Below are positions 25,005-39,300 of a stretch of DNA of 42,697 nt, in pieces. How positions within the stretch are numbered: the stretch's first letter is position 1; each line of letters begins with the position of its first letter. Source of the DNA: Penaeus vannamei (Eukaryota; Arthropoda; Malacostraca; Decapoda; Penaeidae); the NCBI RefSeq assembly GCF_042767895.1, contig NC_091571.1, positions 19,064,971 to 19,107,667 on the forward strand, given 5' to 3'. The notes beneath the pieces were generated by a model that was not told the DNA's origin, did not search any database, and saw only the letters and a list, made by a program, of their open reading frames with translations. A program made the position numbers and the translations under genes.

Positions 25005-27553
25005 ACTATATTAAGGGTGATTAGGGCGATAATGACAGTAATGATAATAATGATGGTGATAATGACAATAATGATGATAATTATCATTATAAAGCCCATC
25101 TATAATAAGAAAAAGGCTAAAAGTAGAAAAATCCCAAAAGTCGAAAAACCGGCGAAATCTAGCGAAATATAGCCTTTGGAGAGGTGAGTCGAAAACCCTC
25201 TTTTTCGAGTTTAAAGGATGATTATGATGATCTTAGCAATAATTCTGCTAATTATGATGATTTTGATGATAACCCCATCAATAATGACAATAATGACGAT
25301 AATAATGATAATTATGAGAGTAATTAAGACAATAATTATGATAATAATTATACAATAATAATTATAATGATGATTTGCCTAATAATTGCAATAATAGCAA
25401 TAATCAACACTATTCTAATGATTTTCCTAATAATAATAACGACAATGATAACAGAAATAATAATAGAAGTAATTATAACACGGTTATTATTGTTATTATA
25501 ATCCTTATTATTGTTGTTATTATTACCAGAATTATCATTATTGTCATTATCATTATTAAAATAATTATAATGATGAAAATGACATTAATAATTAAGATGA
25601 TGATTATTATAATGACTATATTAAGGGTGATTAGGGCGATAATGACAGTAATGATAATAATGATGATGATAATGACAATAATGATGATAATTATCATTAG
25701 AAAGCCCATCTATAATGAGAAAAAGGCTAAAAGTAGAAAAATCTCAAAAGTCGAAAAACCGGCAAAATCTAGCGAAATACAGCCTTTGCAGAAATGAGTC
25801 GAAAACCCCCTTTTTCGAGTTTAAAGGATGTTTATGATGATCTTAGCAATAATTCTGCTAATTATGATGATTTTGATGAAAACCGAATCAATAATGACAA
25901 TAATGACGATAATAATGATAATTATGAGAGCAATTCGGACAATAATTATGATAATAATTATACAATGATAATTATAATGATGATTTGCCTAATAATTGCA
26001 ATAATAGCAATAATCAACACTATTCTAATGATTTTCCTAATAATAATAACGACAATGATAACAGAAATAATAATAGAAGTAATTTTAATACGGCTATTAT
26101 TGTTATTATAATCCTTATTATTGTTGTTATTATTTCCAGAATTATCATTATTGTCATTATCATTATTAAAATAATTATAATGATGAAAATGACATTAATA
26201 ATTAAGATATTGATCATTATAATAACTATATTAAGGGTGATTAGGGCGATAATGACAGTAATGATAATAATGATGGTGATAATGACAATAATGATGATAA
26301 TTATCATTATAAAGCCCATCTATAATAAGAAAAAGGCTAAAAGTAGAAAAATCCCAAAAGTCGAAAAACCGGCGAAATCTAGCGAAATATAGCCTTTGGA
26401 GAGGTGAGTCGAAAACCCTCTTTTTCGAGTTTAAAGGATGATTATGATGATCTTAGCAATAATTCTGCTAATTATGATGATTTTGATGATAACCCCATCA
26501 ATAATGACAATAATGACGATAATAATGATAATTATGAGAGTAATTAAGACAATAATTATGATAATAATTATACAATAATAATTATAATGATGATTTGCCT
26601 AATAATTGCAATAATAGCAATAATCAACACTATTCTAATGATTTTCCTAATAATAATAACGACAATGATAACAGAAATAATAATAGAAGTAATTATAACA
26701 CGGTTATTATTGTTATTATAATCCTTATTATTGTTGTTATTATTACCAGAATTATCATTATTGTCATTATCATTATTAAAATAATTATAATGATGAAAAT
26801 GACATTAATAATTAAGATGATGATTATTATAATGACTATATTAAGGGTGATTAGGGCGATAATGACAGTAATGATAATAATGATGATGATAATGACAATA
26901 ATGATGATAATTATCATTAGAAAGCCCATCTATAATGAGAAAAAGGCTAAAAGTAGAAAAATCTCAAAAGTCGAAAAACCGGCAAAATCTAGCGAAATAC
27001 AGCCTTTGCAGAAATGAGTCGAAAACCCCCTTTTTCGAGTTTAAAGGATGTTTATGATGATCTTAGCAATAATTCTGCTAATTATGATGATTTTGATGAA
27101 AACCGAATCAATAATGACAATAATGACGATAATAATGATAATTATGAGAGCAATTAGGACAATAATTATGATAATAATTATACAATGATAATTATAATGA
27201 TGATTTGCCTAATAATTGCAATAATAGCAATAATCAACACTATTCTAATGATTTTCCTAATAATAATAACGACAATGATAACAGAAATAATAATAGAAGT
27301 AATTTTAATACGGCTATTATTGTTATTATAATCCTTATTATTGTTGTTATTATTTCCAGAATTATCATTATTGTCATTATCATTATTAAAATAATTATAA
27401 TGATGAAAATGACATTAATAATTAAGATATTGATCATTATAATAACTATATTAAGGGTGATTAGGGCGATAATGACAGTAATGATAATAATGATGGTGAT
27501 AATGACAATAATGATGATAATTATCATTATAAAGCCCATCTATAATAAGAAAA
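25005..27553 (+). repeat. recent tandem duplication of a B-A dimer (period 1220 bp)
   Basis: From 25005 to 27553 the sequence repeats with a period of 1220 bp. I saw only one substitution between the copies (C at 25936, A at 27156). The repeated dimer is B (25375, 26595) followed by A (25985, 27205). The identity ends on the left at a G/A difference (25004/26224) and on the right at an A/G difference (26334/27554). This is an unequal-exchange product recent enough to be nearly unmutated, unless it is an assembly duplication. Confidence 0.85.
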
Positions 27554-28889
27554 GGGCTAAAAGTAGAAAAATCCCAAAAGTCGAAAAAGCAGCGAAATCT
27601 AGCGAAATATAGCCTTTGGAGAGATGAGTCGATAACCCCCCTTTTTCGAGTTTAAAGGATGATTATGATGATCTTAGCAATAATTCTGCTAATTGTCATG
27701 ATTTTGATGATAACCGAATCAATGATGACAATAATGACGATAATAATGATAATTATGAGAGCAATTAGGACAATAATTATGATAATAATTATACAATAAT
27801 AATTATAATGATTTGCCTAATAATTGCAATAATAGCAATAATCAACACTATTCTAATGATTTTCCTAATAATAATAACCACAATGATAACAGAAATAGTA
27901 ATAGAAGTAATTATAACACGGCTAGTATTGTTATTATAATCCTTATTATTGTTGTTATTATTACCAGAATTATCATTATTGTCATTATCATTATTAAAAT
28001 AATTATAATGATGAAAATGACATTAATAATTAAGATACTGATTATTATAATGACTACATCAAGGGTGATTAGGGCGATAATGACAGTAATGATAATAATG
28101 ATGATGATAATGACAATAATGATGATAATTATCATTAGAAAGCCCATCTATAATGAGAAAAAGGCTAAAAGTAGAAAAATCTTAAAAGTCGAAAAACTGG
28201 CAAAATCTAGCGAAATACAGCCTTTGCAGAGATGAGTCGAAAAACCCTTTTTTCTAGTTTAAAGGATGATTATGATGATCTTAGCAGTAATTCTGCTAAT
28301 TATGAGTATTTTGATGATAACCCCATCAGTAATGACAATAATGACGATAATAATGATAATTATGAGAGTAAGTAGGGCAATAATTATGATAATAATTATA
28401 CAATGATAATTATAATGATGATTTGCCTAATAATTGCAATAATAGCAATAATCGACACTATTCTAATGATTTTCCTAATAATAATAATGACAATGATAAC
28501 AGAAATAATAATAGAAGTAATTATAACACGGCTATTATTGTTATTATAATAATTATTATTGTTATTATTTCCAGAATTATCATTATTGTCATTATCATTA
28601 TTAAATTAATTATAATGATGAAAATGACATTAATAATTAAGATGATGATTATTATAATGACTATATTAAGGGTGATTAGGGCGATAATGACAGTAATGAT
28701 AATAAGGATGATGATAATGACAATAATGATGATAATTATCATTATAAAGCCCATCTATAATGAGAAAAAGGCTAAAAGTAGAAAAATCTCAAAAGTCGAA
28801 AAACCGGCGAAATCTAGCGAAAATCTAGCCTTTGGAGAGATGAGTCGAAAACCCCCTATTTTCGAGTTTAAAGGATGATTATGATGATC
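27101..28889 (+). repeat. higher-order block, copy 1 of the 4867-bp displaced pair
   Basis: This segment recurs at 31968-33756, displaced by 4867 bp, which is eight monomer lengths. It covers the end of a B tail, the A monomer at 27205, the C monomer at 27813 and most of the short monomer at 28423. About four single-base differences separate the copies, for example AATAATTCTG/AACAATTCTG and GCCTAATAATT/GCCCAATAATT. Shared rare features include GTCGATAACCCCCC, GAGAGTAAGTAGGG, a deletion giving TTATAATAATTATT, and ATAAGGATGATG. Confidence 0.85.
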
Positions 28890-31461
28890 TTAGCAATAAT
28901 TCTGCTAATTATGATGATTTTGATGATAACCCCATCAATAATGACGATAATAATGATAATTATGAGAGTAATTAAGACAATAATAATGACAATAATTATA
29001 CAATTATTATATAATGATGATTTGCCTAATAATTGCAATAATAGCAATAATCGACACTATTCTAATGATTTTCCTAATAATAATAACGACAATGATAACA
29101 GAAATAATAATAGAAGTAATTATAACACGGCAATTATTGTTATTATAATCCTTATTATTGTTGTTATTATTTCCAGAATTATCATTATTGTCATTATCAT
29201 TATTAAAATAATTATAATGATGAAAATGACATTAATAATTAAGATGATGATTATTATAATGACTATATTAAGGGTGATTAGGGCGATAATGACAGTAATG
29301 ATAATAATGATGATGATAATGACAATAATGATGATAATTATCATTAGAAAGCCCATCTATAATGAGAAAAAGGCTAAAAGTAGAAAAATCTTAAAAGTCG
29401 AAAAACTGGCAAAATCTAGCGAAATACAGCCTTTGCAGAGATGAGTCGAAAACCCCTTTTTTCTAGTTTAAAGGATGATTATGATGATCTTAGCAATAAT
29501 TCTGCTAATTATGATGATTTTGATGATAACCCCATCAATAATGACAATAATGACGATAATAATGATAATTATGAGAGTAATTAAGACAATAATTATGATA
29601 ATAATTATACAATGATAATTATAATGATGATTTGCCTAATAATTGCAATAATAGCAATAATCGACACTATTCTAATGATTTTCCTAATAATAATAACGAC
29701 AATGATAACAGAAATAATAATAGAAGTAATTATAACACGGCTATTGTTGTTATTATAATCCTTATTATTGTTGTTATTATTTCCAGAATTATCATTATTG
29801 TCATTATCATTATTAAAATAATTATAATGATGAAAATGACATTAATAATTAAGATGATGATTATTATAATGACTATATTAAGGGTGATTAGGGCGATAAT
29901 GACAGTAATGATAATAATGATGATGATAATGACAATAATGATGATAATTATCATTAGAAAGCCCATCTATAATGAGAAAAAGGCTAAAAGTAGAAAAATC
30001 TCAAAAGTCGAAAAACCGGCGAAATCTAGCGAAATACAGCCTTTGCAGAGATGAGTCGAAAACCCCCTTTTTCGAGTTTAAAGGATGATTATGATGATCT
30101 TAGCAATAATTCTGCTAATTATGATGATTTTGATGATAACCGAATCAATAATGACAATAATGACGATAATAATGATAATTATGAGAGTAATTAGGACAAT
30201 AATTATGATAATAATTATACAATGATAATTATAATGATGATTTGCCTAATAATTGCAATAATAGCAATAATCAACACTATTCTAATGATTTTCCTAATAA
30301 TAATAACGACAATGATAACAGAAATAATAATAGAAGTAATTATAACACGGCTATTATTGTTATTATAATCCTTATTATTGTTGTTATTATTTCCAGAATT
30401 ATCATTATTGTCATTATCATTATTAAAATAATTATAATGATGAAAATGACATTAATAATTAAGATGATGATTATTATAATGACTATATTAAGGGTGATTA
30501 GGGCGATAATGACAGTAATGATAATAATGATGGTGATAATGACAATAATGATGATAATTATCATTATAAAGCCCATCTATAATAAGAAAAAGGCTAAAAG
30601 TAGAAAAATCCCAAAAGTCGAAAAACCGGCGAAATCTAGCGAAATATAGCCTTTGGAGAGGTGAGTCGAAAACCCCCTTTTTCGAGTTTAAAGGATGATT
30701 ATGATGATCTTAGCAATAATTCTGCTAATTATGATGATTTTGATGATAACCCCATCAATAATGACAATAATGACGATAATAATGATAATTATGAGAGTAA
30801 TTAAGACAATAATTATGATAATAATTATACAATGATAATTATAATGATGATTTGCCTAATAATTGCAATAATAGCAATAATCAACACTATTCTAATGATT
30901 TTCCTAATAATAATAACGACAATGATAACAGAAATAATAATAGAAGTAATTATAACACGGCTATTATTGTTATTATAATCCTTATTATTGTTGTTATTAT
31001 TTCCAGAATTATCATTATTGTCATTATCATTATTAAAATAATTATAATGATGAAAATGACATTAATAATTAAGATGATGATTATTATAATGACTATATTA
31101 AGGGTGATTAGGGCGATAATGACAGTAATGATAATAATGATGATGATAATGACAATAATGATGATAATTATCATTAGAAAGCCCATCTATAATAAGAAAA
31201 AGGCTAAAAGTAGAAAAATCTCAAAAGTCGAAAAACCGGCGAAATCTAGCGAAATATAGCCTTTGGAGAGATGAGTCGAAAACCCCCTTTTTCGAGTTTA
31301 AAGGATGATTATGATGATCTTAGCAATAATTCTGCTAATTATGATGATTTTGATGATAACCCCATCAATAATGACAATAATGACGATAATAATGATAATT
31401 ATGAGAGTAATTAGGACAATAATTATGATAATAATTATACAATGATAATTATAATGATGAT

Positions 31462-32071
31462 TTGCCTAATAATTGCAATAATAGCAATAATCAACACTAT
31501 TCTAATGATTTTCCTAATAATAATAACGACAATGATAACAGAAATAATAATAGAAGTAATTATAACACGCTATTATTGTTATTATAATCCTTATTATTGT
31601 TGTTATTATTTACCAGAACTATCATTATTGTCATTATCATTATTGAAATAATGATAATGATGAAAATGACATTAATAATTAAGATGATGATTATTATAAT
31701 GACTATATTAAGGGTGATTAGGGCGATAATGACAGTAATGATAATAATGATGATGATAATGACAATAATGATGATAATTATCATTAGAAAGCCCATCTAT
31801 AATGAGAAAAAGGCTAAAAGTAGAAAAATCCCAAAAGTCGAAAAACCGGCAAAATCTAGCGAAATACAGCCTTTGCAGAAATGAGTCGAAAACCCCCTTT
31901 TTCGAGTTTAAAGGATGATTATGATGATCTTAGCAATAATTCTGCTAATTATGATGATTTTGATGATAACCGAATCAATAATGACAATAATGACGATAAT
32001 AATGATAATTATGAGAGCAATTAGGACAATAATTATGATAATAATTATACAATGATAATTATAATGATGAT
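31462..32071 (+). repeat. variant monomer with a one-base deletion
   Basis: One G is missing in the otherwise conserved ACACGGCTATT (ACACGCTATT near 31565), with further changes TTTACCAGAACTATC and TATTGAAATAATGATAATG. The single-base loss destroys the long frame that neighbouring copies keep open, yet the rest of the monomer is as well conserved as its neighbours. This argues that the repeat is not maintained for a protein. Confidence 0.8.
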
Positions 32072-33756
32072 TTGCCTAATAATTGCAATAATAGCAATAA
32101 TCAACACTATTCTAATGATTTTCCTAATAATAATAACGACAATGATAACAGAAATAATAATAGAAGTAATTTTAATACGGCTATTATTGTTATTATAATC
32201 CTTATTATTGTTGTTATTATTTCCAGAATTATCATTATTGTCATTATCATTATTAAAATAATTATAATGATGAAAATGACATTAATAATTAAGATATTGA
32301 TCATTATAATAACTATATTAAGGGTGATTAGGGCGATAATGACAGTAATGATAATAATGATGGTGATAATGACAATAATGATGATAATTATCATTATAAA
32401 GCCCATCTATAATAAGAAAAGGGCTAAAAGTAGAAAAATCCCAAAAGTCGAAAAAGCAGCGAAATCTAGCGAAATATAGCCTTTGGAGAGATGAGTCGAT
32501 AACCCCCCTTTTTCGAGTTTAAAGGATGATTATGATGATCTTAGCAACAATTCTGCTAATTGTCATGATTTTGATGATAACCGAATCAATGATGACAATA
32601 ATGACGATAATAATGATAATCATGAGAGCAATTAGGACAATAATTATGATAATAATTATACAATAATAATTATAATGATTTGCCTAATAATTGCAATAAT
32701 AGCAATAATCAACACTATTCTAATAATTTTCCTAATAATAATAACCACAATGATAACAGAAATAGTAATAGAAGTAATTATAACACGGCTAGTATTGTTA
32801 TTATAATCCTTATTATTGTTGTTATTATTACCAGAATTATCATTATTGTCATTATCATTATTAAAATAATTATAATGATGAAAATGACATTAATAATTAA
32901 GATACTGATTATTATAATGACTACATCAAGGGTGATTAGGGCGATAATGACAGTAATGATAATAATGATGATGATAATGACAATAATGATGATAATTATC
33001 ATTAGAAAGCCCATCTATAATGAGAAAAAGGCTAAAAGTAGAAAAATCTTAAAAGTCGAAAAACTGGCAAAATCTAGCGAAATACAGCCTTTGCAGAGAT
33101 GAGTCGAAAAACCCTTTTTTCTAGTTTAAAGGATGATTATGATGATCTTAGCAGTAATTCTGCTAATTATGAGTATTTTGATGATAACCCCATCAGTAAT
33201 GACAATAATGACGATAATAATGATAATTATGAGAGTAAGTAGGGCAATAATTATGATAATAATTATACAATGATAATTATAATGATGATTTGCCCAATAA
33301 TTGCAATAATAGCAATAATCGACACTATTCTAATGATTTTCCTAATAATAATAATGACAATGATAACAGAAATAATAATAGAAGTAATTATAACACGGCT
33401 ATTATTGTTATTATAATAATTATTATTGTTATTATTTCCAGAATTATCATTATTGTCATTATCATTATTAAATTAATTATAATGATGAAAATGACATTAA
33501 TAATTAAGATGATGATTATTATAATGACTATATTAAGGGTGATTAGGGCGATAATGACAGTAATGATAATAAGGATGATGATAATGACAATAATGATGAT
33601 AATTATCATTATAAAGCCCATCTATAATGAGAAAAAGGCTAAAAGTAGAAAAATCTCAAAAGTCGAAAAACCGGCGAAATCTAGCGAAAATCTAGCCTTT
33701 GGAGAGATGAGTCGAAAACCCCCTATTTTCGAGTTTAAAGGATGATTATGATGATC
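31968..33756 (+). repeat. higher-order block, copy 2 of the 4867-bp displaced pair
   Basis: Partner of 27101-28889, containing the A monomer at 32072, the C monomer at 32680 and the short monomer at 33290. The two copies stop matching at a T/A difference near 28890/33757. After it this copy continues as the older left-array block does (GATCTTTGCAATAATTC, then the AATTGATATAATAG monomer at 33889), while copy 1 returns to an ordinary monomer. This copy is therefore the better match to 10424-15864. Confidence 0.85.
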
Positions 33757-36322
33757 TTTGCAATAATTCTGCTAATTATGATGATTTTGATGATAACCGA
33801 ATCAATAATGACGATAATAATGATAATTATGAGAGCAATTAGGACAATAATAATGACAATAATTATACAATAATTATATAATGATGATTTGCCTAATAAT
33901 TGATATAATAGCAATAATCGACACTATTCTAATGATTTTCCTAATAATAATAACGACAATTGTAACAGAAATAATAATAGAAGTAATTATAACACGGCAA
34001 TTATTGTTATTATAATCCTGATTATTGTTGTTATTATTTCCAGAATAATCATTATTGTCATTATCATTATTAAAATAATTATAATGATGAAAATGACATT
34101 AATAATTAAGATGATGATTATTATAATGACTATTAAGGGTGATTAGGGCGATAATGGCAGTAATGATAATAATGATGATGATAATGACAATATTGATGAT
34201 AATTATCATTAGAAAGCCCATCTATAATGAGAAATAGGCTAAAAGTAGAAAAATCTTAAAAGTCGAAAAACTGGCAAAATCTAGCGAAATACAGCCTTTG
34301 CAGAGATGAGTCGAAAACCCCTTTTTTCTAGTTTAAAGGATGATTATGATGATCTTAGCAATAATTCTGCTAATTATGATGATTTTGATGATAACCCCAT
34401 CAATAATGACAATAATGACGATAATAATGATAATTATGAGAGTAATTAAGACAATAATTATGATAATAATTATACAATGATAATTATAATGATGATTTGC
34501 CTAATAATTGCAATAATAGCAATAATCGACACTATTCTAATGATTTTCCTAATAATAATAACGAATATGATAACAGAAATAATAATAGAAGTAATTATAA
34601 CACGGCTATTGTTGTTATTATAATCCTTATTATTGTTGTTATTATTTCCAGAATTATCATTATTGTCATTATCATTATTAAAATAATTATAATGATGAAA
34701 ATGACATTAATAATTAAGATGATGATTATTATAATGACTATATTAAGGGTGATTAGGGCGATAATGACAGTAATGATAATAATGATGATGATAATGACAA
34801 TAATGATGATAATTATCATTAGAAAGCCCATCTATAATGAGAAAAAGGCTAAAAGTAGAAAAATCTCAAAAGTCGAAAAAGCAGCGAAATCTAGCGAAAT
34901 ACAGCCTTTGCAGAGATGAGTCGAAAAACTCTCTTTTTCGTGTTTAAAGGATGATTATGATGATCTTAGCAATAATTCTGCTAATTATGACGATTTTGAT
35001 GATAACCGAATCAATAATGACAATAATGACGATAATAATGATAATTATGAGAGTAATTAGGACAATAATTATGATAATAATTATACAATGATAATTATAA
35101 TGATGATTTGCCTAATAATTGCAATAATAGCAATAATCGACACTATTCTAATGATTTTCCTAATAATAATAACCACAATGATAACAGAAATAATAATAGA
35201 AGTAATTTTAATACGGCTATTATTGTTATTATAATCCTTATTATTGTTGTTATTATTTCCAGAATTATCATTATTGTCATTATCATTATTAAAATAATTA
35301 TAATGATGAAAATGACATTAATAATTAAGATGATGATTATTATAATGACTATATTAAGGGTGATTAGGGCGATAATGACAGTAATGATAATAATGATGAT
35401 GATAATGACAATAATGATAATTATCATTAGAAAGCCCATCTATAATAAGAAAAAGGCTAAAAGTAGAAAAATCCCAAAAGTCGAAAAACCGGCAAAATCT
35501 AGCGAAATCTAGCCTTTGGAGAGATGAGTCGAAAACCCCCTTTTTCGAATTTAAAGGATGATTATGATGATCTTAGCAATAATTCTGCTAATTGTCATGA
35601 TTTTGATGATAACCGAATCAATGATGACAATAATGACGATAATAATGATAATCATGAGAGCAATTAGGACAATAATTATGATAATAATTATACAATGATA
35701 ATTATAATGATGATTTGCCTAATAATTGCAATAATAGCAATAATCAACACTATTCTAATGATTTTCCTAATAATAATAACGACAATTGTAACAGAAATAA
35801 TAATAGAAGTAATTATAACACGGCAATTATTGTTATTATAATCCTTATTATTGTTGTTATTATTTCCAGAATTATCATTATTGTCATTATCATTATTAAA
35901 ATAATTATAATGATGAAAATGACATTAATAATTAAGATGATGATTATTATAATGACTATTAAGGGTGATTAGGGCGATAATGACAGTAATGATAATAATG
36001 ATGATGATAATGACAATAATGATGATAATTATCATTATAAAGCCCATCTATAATAAGAAAAAGGCTAAAAGTAGAAAAATCTCAAAAGTCGAAAAACCGG
36101 CGAAATCTAGCGAAATATAGCCTTTGGAGAGATGAGTCGAAAACCCCCTTTTTCGAGTTTAAAGGATGATTATGATGATCTTAGCAATAATTCTGCTAAT
36201 TATGATGATTTTGATGATAACCCCATCAATAATGACAATAATGACGATAATAATGATAATTATGAGAGTAATTAGGACAATAATTATGATAATAATTATA
36301 CAATAATAATTATAATGATGAT
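32072..36322 (+). repeat. higher-order block, right copy
   Basis: Seven monomers in the order A (32072), C (32680), short (33290), GATATAATAG type (33889), AACGAATATG type (34497), AACCACAATG/TTTTAATACGG type (35108) and AACGACAATTG type with ACTATTAAGGG (35715). The same order, with two additional monomers inserted, is found at 10424-15864. The shared rare variants show common descent of the whole block rather than independent mutation. Confidence 0.75.
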
Positions 36323-39300
36323 TTGCCTAATAATTGCAATAATAGCAATAATCAACACTATTCTAATGATTTTCCTAATAATAATAACGACAATGATAAC
36401 AGAAATAATAATAGAAGTAATTATAACACGGCTATTATTGTTATTATAATCCTTATTATTGTTGTTATTATTTCCAGAATTATCATTATTGTCATTATCA
36501 TTATTAAAATAATTATAATGATGAAAATGACATTAATAATTAAGATGATGATTATTATAATGACTATATTAAGGGTGATTAGGGCGATAATGACAGTAAT
36601 GATAATAATGATGATGATAATGACAATAATGATGATAATTATCATTAGAAAGCCCATCTATAATAAGAAAAAGGCTAAAAGTAGAAAAATCCCAAAAGTC
36701 GAAAAACCGGCGAAATCTAGCGAAATACAGCCTTTGCAGAAATGAGTCGAAAACCCCCTTTTTCGAGTTTAAAGGATGTTTATGATGATCTTAGCAATAA
36801 TTCTGCTAATTATGATGATTTTGATGATAACCGAATCAATAATGACAATAATGACGATAATAATGATAATTATGAGAGCAATTAGGACAATAATTATGAT
36901 AATAATTATACAATGATAATTATAATGATGATTTGCCTAATAATTGCAATAATAGCAATAATCAACACTATTCTAATGATTTTCCTAATAATAATAACGA
37001 CAATGATAACAGAAATAATAATAGAAGTAATTATAACACGGCTATTATTGTTATTATAATCCTTATTATTGTTGTTATTATTTCCAGAATTATCATTATT
37101 GTCATTATCATTATTAAAATAATTATAATGATGAAAATGACATTAATAATTAAGATGATGATTATTATAATGACTATATTAAGGGTGATTAGGGCGATAA
37201 TGACAGTAATGATAATAATGATGATGATAATGACAATAATGATGATAATTATCATTAGAAAGCCCATCTATAATGAGAAAAAGGCTAAAAGTAGAAAAAT
37301 CCCAAAAGTCGAAAAACCGGCGAAATCTAGCGAAATACAGCCTTTGCAGAAATGAGTCGAAAACCCCCTTTTTCGAGTTTAAAGGATGATTATGATGATC
37401 TTAGCAATAATTCTGCTAATTATGATGATTTTGATGATAACCGAATCAATGATGACAATAATGACGATAATAATGATAATTATGAGAGCAATTAGGACAA
37501 TAATTATGATAATAATTATACAATGATAATTATAATGATGATTTGCCTAATAATTGCAATAATAGCAATAATCAACACTATTCTAATGATTTTCCTAATA
37601 ATAATAACGACAATGATAACAGAAATAATAATAGAAGTAATTATAACACGGCTATTATTGTTATTATAATCCTTATTATTGTTGTTATTATTTCCAGAAT
37701 TATCATTATTGTCATTATCATTATTAAAATAATTATAATGATGAAAATGACATTAATAATTAAGATGATGATTATTATAATGACTATATTAAGGGTGATT
37801 AGGGCGATAATGACAGTAATGATAATAATGATGGTGATAATGACAATAATGATGATAATTATCATTATAAAGCCCATCTATAATAAGAAAAAGGCTAAAA
37901 GTAGAAAAATCCCAAAAGTCGAAAAACCGGCGAAATCTAGCGAAATATAGCCTTTGGAGAGGTGAGTCGAAAACCCTCTTTTCGAGTTTAAAGGATGATT
38001 ATGATGATCTTAGCAATAATTCTGCTAATTATGATGATTTTGATGATAACCCCATCAATAATGACAATAATGACGATAATAATGATAATTATGAGAGTAA
38101 TTAAGACAATAATTATGATAATAATTATACAATAATAATTATAATGATGATTTGCCTAATAATTGCAATAATAGCAATAATCAACACTATTCTAATGGTT
38201 TTCCTAATAATAATAACGACAATGATAACAGAAATAATAATAGAAGTAATTATAACACGGCTATTATTGTTATTATAATCCTTATTATTGTTGTTATTAT
38301 TACCAGAATTATCATTATTGTCATTATCATTATTAAAATAATTATAATGATGAAAATGACATTAATAATTAAGATGATGATTATTATAATGACTATATTA
38401 AGGGTGATTAGGGCGATAATGACAGTAATGATAATAATGATGATGATAATGACAATAATGATGATAATTATCATTAGAAAGCCCATCTATAATGAGAAAA
38501 AGGCTAAAAGTAGAAAAATCCCAAAAGTCGAAAAACCGGCGAAATCTAGCGAAATACAGCCTTTGCAGAGATGAGTCGAAAACCCCCTTTTTCGAGTTTA
38601 AAGGATGATTATGATGATCTTAGCAATAATTCTGCTAATTATGATGATTTTGATGATAACCGAATCAATAATGACAATAATGACGATAATAATGATAATT
38701 ATGAGAGCAATTAGGACAATAATTATGATAATAATTATACAATGATAATTATAATGATGATTTGCCTAATAATTGCAATAATAGCAATAATCAACACTAT
38801 TCTAATGATTTTCCTAATAATAATAACGACAATGATAACAGAAATAATAATAGAAGTAATTATAACACGGCTATTATTGTTATTATAATCCTTATTATTG
38901 TTGTTATTATTTCCAGAATTATCATTATTGTCATTATCATTATTAAAATAATTATAATGATGAAAATGACATTAATAATTAAGATGATGATTATTATAAT
39001 GACTATATTAAGGGTGATTAGGGCGATAATGACAGTAATGATAATAATGATGATGATAATGACAATAATGATGATAATTATCATTATAAAGCCCATCTAT
39101 AATAAGAAAAAGGCTAAAAGTAGAAAAATCCCAAAAGTCGAAAAAGCAGCGAAATCTAGCGAAATATAGCCTTTGGAGAGATGAGTCGATAACCCCTTTT
39201 TTCGAGTTTAAAGGATGATTATGATGATCTTAGCAACAATTCTGCTAATTATCATGATTTTGATGATAACCGAATCAATGATGACAATAATGACGATAAT

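Noticed and set aside
28875..29444. Long frame of 189 codons beginning with ATG
   Set aside because: It arises from a 599-bp monomer whose deletion joins two normally separate triplet frames. The same region in sister copies is closed, so it is accidental.
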